Positions 63,157-64,000 of a stretch of 64,000 nt of DNA are shown here, piece by piece (the stretch's first letter is position 1; the number at the start of each line of letters is the position of its first letter). A program made the translations under genes and the position numbers. The DNA lies in the NCBI RefSeq assembly GCF_050589825.1, contig NZ_JBNGOZ010000015.1, positions 54,887 to 118,886 on the forward strand. The letters run 5' to 3'. The notes under the pieces were generated by a model. That model saw only the letters and a program-made list of their open reading frames with translations, was not told where the DNA came from and made no database searches. This stretch comes from Carboxylicivirga longa. Lineage in GTDB: Bacteria > Bacteroidota > Bacteroidia > Bacteroidales > Marinilabiliaceae.

Positions 63157-63809
63157 TTCATTTTAAAGAGCACAACACAAGTAAATTAACACCTAAAAAC
63201 AATAAGAAAACATTTCATCCCATAATTCAGAATAGTTTCTATTTAAACCATAGTAGTTTTTAAATAAATTGACCTATCCCTTAATAAATTAGGGAGTTCA
63301 AGCAATAAGTTGACCTGTTCCTCTGATAAATTGAGGTGTTCAAGTAATAAATCGACCTATTCTTCTGATAAATTGGGGTGTTCCAGCAATAAGTTGACCT
63401 AGTTCCCGATAAAATCGTGGTAATTTAGAAATAAATTGACCAGTTATTCTGATAAATCAAGGTGTTCCTAGCTCAAATCTATTATAAAACAATACACACT
63501 ATGACTAGGAACAACAGGATAATAACAAGAAGATGCTAAATAACTTAAAGAATTAGAAGACTGGAATGTTGACGTTAAATAAAACGCAGAAATGGTACTT
63601 GCAGACCAGCCTAAACTGCAAGCAGGAATCACCTAGCATATATGACTTAAGTTGACTAAGCAACAAAAGAAACAACGAAAGCTAACAAACCGCAATAAAG
63701 CATAGCAGGCGGCAGTGCATTTTGGTAGGGCAGACTCCCGCAGATTGTCTATTCGTCCTATCGGACGGACAATCACCGCGACTCTGCTACAGCTTCATGC
63801 GGCAGGCCG
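63151..63809 (+). other. Cassette without a convincing gene
   Basis: It begins TTAGCTTTC and ends in an attC opening GAAAGCTAAC. The body contains five imperfect 42 bp tandem repeats and no open frame of useful length on either strand. It may carry an RNA or the remains of a gene. Confidence 0.55.
63263..63475 (+). repeat. Five imperfect 42 bp tandem repeats
   Basis: Units start at 63263, 63304, 63346, 63388 and 63430, each opening AATAAATTGACC or AATAAGTTGACC with GATAAATTGRGGTGTTC in the middle. The 42 bp period is 14 codons: read in one frame, two units give NKLTCSSDKL-type repeats before stops appear. A decayed repeat protein or a repeat RNA are both possible. Confidence 0.65.
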
Positions 63810-63815
63810 TTGGGT
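63680..63815 (+). other. attC site 13
   Basis: From AGCTAAC (63680) to GTTGGGT (63809-63815), 136 bp, of the same type as site 5. The arms are AACCGCAATAAAGCATAGC and GCTTCATGCGGCAGGCC, with the inner pair GGGCAGACTCCCGC and GCGACTCTGC. Confidence 0.85.
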
Positions 63816-63838
63816 GGCATTAAAACAAACTGATACAG

Positions 63839-64000
63839 ATGAATAAGCTCATACTTTTTGTTTTTCTTTTTGCAATATTATCCTGTACAAATTGGACTAA
63901 TAAAAATCAGTCAAAGACAGAAAAATCAGACATTAAAAAGGAAGTACAAATTAATCGACAAGACTTCAAGACTGAAAATATTGAATTTGCATCTTATCTT
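63839..64000 (+). CDS. Cassette-encoded lipoprotein (3' end outside window)
   Basis: This frame starts at the ATG at 63839, 24 bp after attC 13, and is still open at the window end (54 codons seen). The N-terminus is a lipoprotein signal (NKLILFVFLFAILSC, Cys17). The visible mature part is Lys, Asn and Ser rich. Family unknown. Confidence 0.7.
   Translation, partial: MNKLILFVFLFAILSCTNWTNKNQSKTEKSDIKKEVQINRQDFKTENIEFASYL

Noticed and set aside
63263..63475. Possible CRISPR array at the 42 bp repeats
   Set aside because: Units are imperfect and contiguous with no spacers, and there are no cas genes in the window.

Overview
The window is about 64 kb of AT-rich DNA from a member of the Bacteroidota. 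The evidence is the IntDOT-like tyrosine recombinase, the DUF4248 and RteC-like accessory genes, the weak Shine-Dalgarno signals and the lipoprotein signals ending in (I/L)SC. No rRNA, tRNA or CRISPR array was seen.

Outer regions (1-9637 and 62401-64000): an integron-type gene-cassette array with no integron integrase in view. Thirteen attC-like sites separate short cassettes whose genes all read on the + strand and end just before an attC. For each complete cassette, the bases after the upstream G/TT junction (for example TTGCCTGCA) are the reverse complement of the bases opening the cassette's own attC (TGCAGGCAAC). That is the mark of circularisable cassettes. Products are two lipoproteins, other secreted or membrane proteins, a zinc-ribbon nuclease, an HNH protein and an acyltransferase. 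Several cassettes have no gene, including three tandem near-identical ~616 bp copies.

Central region (about 9638-62400): a ~52.8 kb integrated element that splits the attC after the acyltransferase cassette. Imperfect 14 bp direct repeats (ATACAATCAACCGT at 9624, ATACAATTTACCGT at 62387) flank it. Joining the outer halves restores a canonical GTTAGGC box matching the next cassette's GCCTAAC. At the right end are a tyrosine integrase, RteC-like protein, excisionase-like HTH protein, DUF4406-like protein, antirepressor and primase/ATPase beside an iteron-like AT-rich region. The left half is a long minus-strand late operon: a large membrane protein with a transglutaminase-like peptidase core, an Arg-rich capsid candidate, small beta-rich proteins, a virion-type muralytic protein, an annexin-like membrane protein, a repeat-rich spike or fibre, an adenine methylase plus Strawberry-notch-type helicase (a split DarB-like pair), a HExxH protein, a histone-like protein, a RadA-like ATPase, and spanin-like, holin and endolysin genes. 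No terminase, portal, tape measure or tail gene was recognised, so a tailless, membrane-containing provirus is proposed as a hypothesis.

The element carries two defence cargoes. Next to its left end is a 2084-residue Avs-like STAND NTPase with a Cap4-like nuclease head and a partner gene (+ strand). In the middle is a minus-strand operon: XRE regulator, MmeI-like methyltransferase, DEAD-type helicase, GIY-YIG nuclease, then HD-GHKL ATPase, SMC/Rad50-like ATPase and a membrane coiled-coil protein, closed by an intrinsic terminator. The last three genes form a set I cannot assign to a named system.
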